A DNA stretch of 15,324 nucleotides. Source: Deltaproteobacteria bacterium. Lineage in GTDB: Bacteria; Desulfobacterota; Desulfuromonadia; Desulfuromonadales; BM103. Shown piece after piece: positions 13,616 through 15,324 of the stretch (position 1 is its first letter; each line of letters starts with the position of its first letter). Position numbers and translations under genes: made by a program. The notes under the pieces are model-generated. The model searched no databases. It was not told the origin of the DNA and saw only the letters and a list, made by a program, of their open reading frames with translations. The DNA is taken from the NCBI GenBank assembly GCA_006226895.1, contig SBFN01000235.1:1-15324 (forward strand), given 5' to 3'.

Positions 13616-14897
13616 AGCGCACGATATACCGACCCGGAGGCAAAAGATTGCTGTGATCGGTGGCGGGGTTGCCGGCATCGTTGCGGCTCACCTGCTGCAA
13701 AAACAACATGAGGTGACGCTCTTCGAGCAGAATGATTATCTCGGTGGGCACACCCACACCATCGAGATCAACGATGGGCCTGATGCCGGACTGGCCGTTG
13801 ATACCGGCTTCATCGTCCTCAACGATGCCACCTATCCACTGTTCCGGAAATTCCTCGTCCAGCTGGGAGTCGAGGTACGGGTTTCAGAGATGTCCTTTGG
13901 CTTCCAAAACCATCAGACCGGCCTGGTCTACGCCGGCACCGACCTCAATGGCCTGTTCGCCCAGCGAAGCAATCTTTTCAGTCCGGTCTTCTATCGTTTT
14001 CTTCTGGAGATTGTGCGGTTCTGCAAACAGGCCCAGCGAGATCTCGACCAGAAGGATATCGAAAAGATCACTCTTGGCGAATACCTTGTCAAGGGACGTT
14101 ACTCATCTGCCCTGATTGACAACTACCTGGTGCCAATGGCCGGCGCGATCTGGTCGACGCCGGCGCTTCAAATTCATGATTTTCCAGCCGGCCCCTTCCT
14201 GCATTTCTTTCGCAACCATGGTTTGCTTGCTCTGCGAAACCGGCCTCTTTGGCGAACCGTGGTCGGTGGCAGTTCTGCCTACGTCAAGGCCTTTGCGCGC
14301 AGCTTCAGCGGCAAGATTCACCTTGAGCAACCGGTCTGCACGATCAAACGCGACCCGGGTCGGGTACAACTTACACTGGCCGATGGTTCTTCACAAAATT
14401 TCGACCAGGTCGTGATCGCCACCCACGCCGATCAGGCCTTACGTCTGTTGCAAGACCCCTCTGAGCTGGAACAGCAGCTGCTTTCACCCTGGCAATACCA
14501 GCTCAATCAAACAGTCCTGCACACGGACTCATCGATCCTGCCGACCCGAAAACACGCCTGGGCCGCCTGGAATTTTACGCGCCAGGCGAGAGAAGAAGAG
14601 GACCGACCCGTTTATGTGACCTACTACATGAACCGCCTGCAGGGTTTGAGGGCGCAGAACGACTATTGCGTGACCCTCAATCGCGACGAACCGTTCAGGC
14701 CAAACACCGTAATTGCCGAGATGGCTTACCATCATCCCCTTTACAGCTTCGACTCTATGGCGACACAAGAGAGGCTGCCGCAGCTCAATGGTTGCAATCG
14801 CACTTGTTTCTGCGGCAGCTATTTCGGCTACGGTTTTCATGAAGATGCCGTCAGGTCGGGTGTCGGCGTTGCTAAAACATTCGGACTCGAGTTATGA
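13608..14897 (+). CDS. FAD-dependent amine-oxidase-like protein (NAD(P)-binding Rossmann), lipid-modification cluster
   Basis: The 429-residue flavoprotein has an N-terminal dinucleotide-binding motif, [17 protein letters not shown] (13-29), the following [14 protein letters not shown] (38-51), a [13 protein letters not shown] segment, [11 protein letters not shown], a [13 protein letters not shown] strand and the C-terminal FAD-closing [20 protein letters not shown]. This matches the amine-oxidase/desaturase-like family encoded beside DUF1365 and Cfa-type methyltransferases. In Rhodobacter such flavoproteins belong to singlet-oxygen-response clusters, and one is implicated in making methylated or furan fatty acids. 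It is cytoplasmic or membrane-associated. The ATG at 13608 has GGAGG at 5-6 nt and overlaps DUF1295 by 8 nt. Its TGA overlaps the DUF1365 start by 4 nt. It is complete with no broken motif. Substrate here is inference. Confidence 0.9.
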   Translation: MTEAHDIPTRRQKIAVIGGGVAGIVAAHLLQKQHEVTLFEQNDYLGGHTHTIEINDGPDAGLAVDTGFIVLNDATYPLFRKFLVQLGVEVRVSEMSFGFQNHQTGLVYAGTDLNGLFAQRSNLFSPVFYRFLLEIVRFCKQAQRDLDQKDIEKITLGEYLVKGRYSSALIDNYLVPMAGAIWSTPALQIHDFPAGPFLHFFRNHGLLALRNRPLWRTVVGGSSAYVKAFARSFSGKIHLEQPVCTIKRDPGRVQLTLADGSSQNFDQVVIATHADQALRLLQDPSELEQQLLSPWQYQLNQTVLHTDSSILPTRKHAWAAWNFTRQAREEEDRPVYVTYYMNRLQGLRAQNDYCVTLNRDEPFRPNTVIAEMAYHHPLYSFDSMATQERLPQLNGCNRTCFCGSYFGYGFHEDAVRSGVGVAKTFGLEL

Positions 14898-15324
14898 ATT
14901 CGAAAATTTACCTCGGCGAAGTCACTCATGCGCGGCTTGCGCCGGTCAAACACAGCTTCCGTTATTCGGTTTACTTTTACGCCTTCCAGCTGGAAGATCT
15001 GCCCATACTTTCACGGCAGACCATGCTGTTTGGTTACAACCAGATACGCCCGGTTGCTGTTCATGACAAAGACTACCTGACCCCCGGTGAGGCTCCGGTT
15101 CGCGAAAAAGTTGAAGAGGTCCTCAACCATGCCGGCATGACCTTCCCCCTGGGTAAAGTCATCCTGGTCACAGCGGCACGCTTTTTCAATTACATTTTCA
15201 ACCCGATCAGCTTTTTCTACTGCCACGACAAGGATGGTCTTCTGGTCTGCATCATAGCCCAGGTGCGTAACACCTTCGGAGAAATGCACCTCTATCTGCT
15301 CGATGCGCAGGGCGCTGAAAAGGT
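14894..15324 (+). CDS. DUF1365 family protein, 5' part (runs off the window)
   Basis: An ATG at 14894 overlaps the stop of the FAD gene as ATGA. The frame stays open to the end of the window: 143 codons are visible, out of about 240-270 usual for DUF1365. It begins [20 protein letters not shown] and carries the family strings [28 protein letters not shown] and [16 protein letters not shown]1365 has no assigned reaction. It is nearly always next to this FAD protein and a cyclopropane-fatty-acid-synthase-like methyltransferase, which should lie just to the right. There is no signal peptide. Translation is probably coupled to the FAD gene. Confidence 0.93.
   Translation, partial: MNSKIYLGEVTHARLAPVKHSFRYSVYFYAFQLEDLPILSRQTMLFGYNQIRPVAVHDKDYLTPGEAPVREKVEEVLNHAGMTFPLGKVILVTAARFFNYIFNPISFFYCHDKDGLLVCIIAQVRNTFGEMHLYLLDAQGAEK

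Overview
The window reads as ordinary chromosomal DNA of a Gram-negative bacterium. Signal peptides point to a periplasm. A selenoprotein, a thioferritin-type Dps-like protein, stand-alone YbjQ proteins and a repeat of the 'CACCGCAGAGG...GGACACAGAG' type suggest a Desulfuromonadales-like (deltaproteobacterial) anaerobe or microaerophile. That assignment is inference. A long QueF and a SthA, both better known from Gammaproteobacteria, keep it open. I see no phage, IS element, CRISPR array, tRNA or rRNA.

Layout. Positions 1-120 hold no gene I can name. Positions 151-1188 (minus) carry a histidinol-phosphatase-like IMPase and an overlooked 54-residue protein, closed by a clear terminator. A 20-bp imperfect hairpin of a low-complexity repeat lies at 1339-1393. 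Next, all on minus, come queF (1433-2263), a ybjQ / membrane-anchored ybjQ / M48 metalloprotease operon (3998 down to 2344), a Rep-type helicase with a short coupled upstream ORF (6215 down to 4105) and sthA (7789 down to 6380).

Positions 7937-8232 between sthA and the Dps-like gene are not empty. A minus-strand sigma70 promoter and a strong terminator enclose about 90 nt that can fold into two hairpins, each showing a CCUCC (anti-Shine-Dalgarno) motif in its loop. This is a good small-RNA candidate. Divergently transcribed from the Dps-like gene is the main find: a periplasmic peroxiredoxin whose peroxidatic cysteine position is an in-frame UGA (9087-9089), followed by a stem-loop suited to be a bacterial SECIS. 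I read 8895-9374 as one selenoprotein gene, not two fragments.

Downstream on plus are a PNPOx-like flavin-binding protein overlapping a dikinase-like protein (ATP-grasp plus phosphohistidine domain, no PEP-binding barrel). A minus-strand chalcone-isomerase-like exported protein follows. Last comes a plus-strand operon of DUF1295, an FAD amine-oxidase-like protein and DUF1365, which runs off the end. That trio usually sits beside a cyclopropane-fatty-acid-synthase-like methyltransferase and suggests modification of membrane fatty acids.

Taken together, the right half has an oxidant-defence and redox theme: iron and peroxide handling by the Dps-like protein, periplasmic peroxide reduction by the Sec-peroxiredoxin, NAD(P)H balance by SthA and fatty-acid modification. 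That theme is inference from content and neighbourhood.
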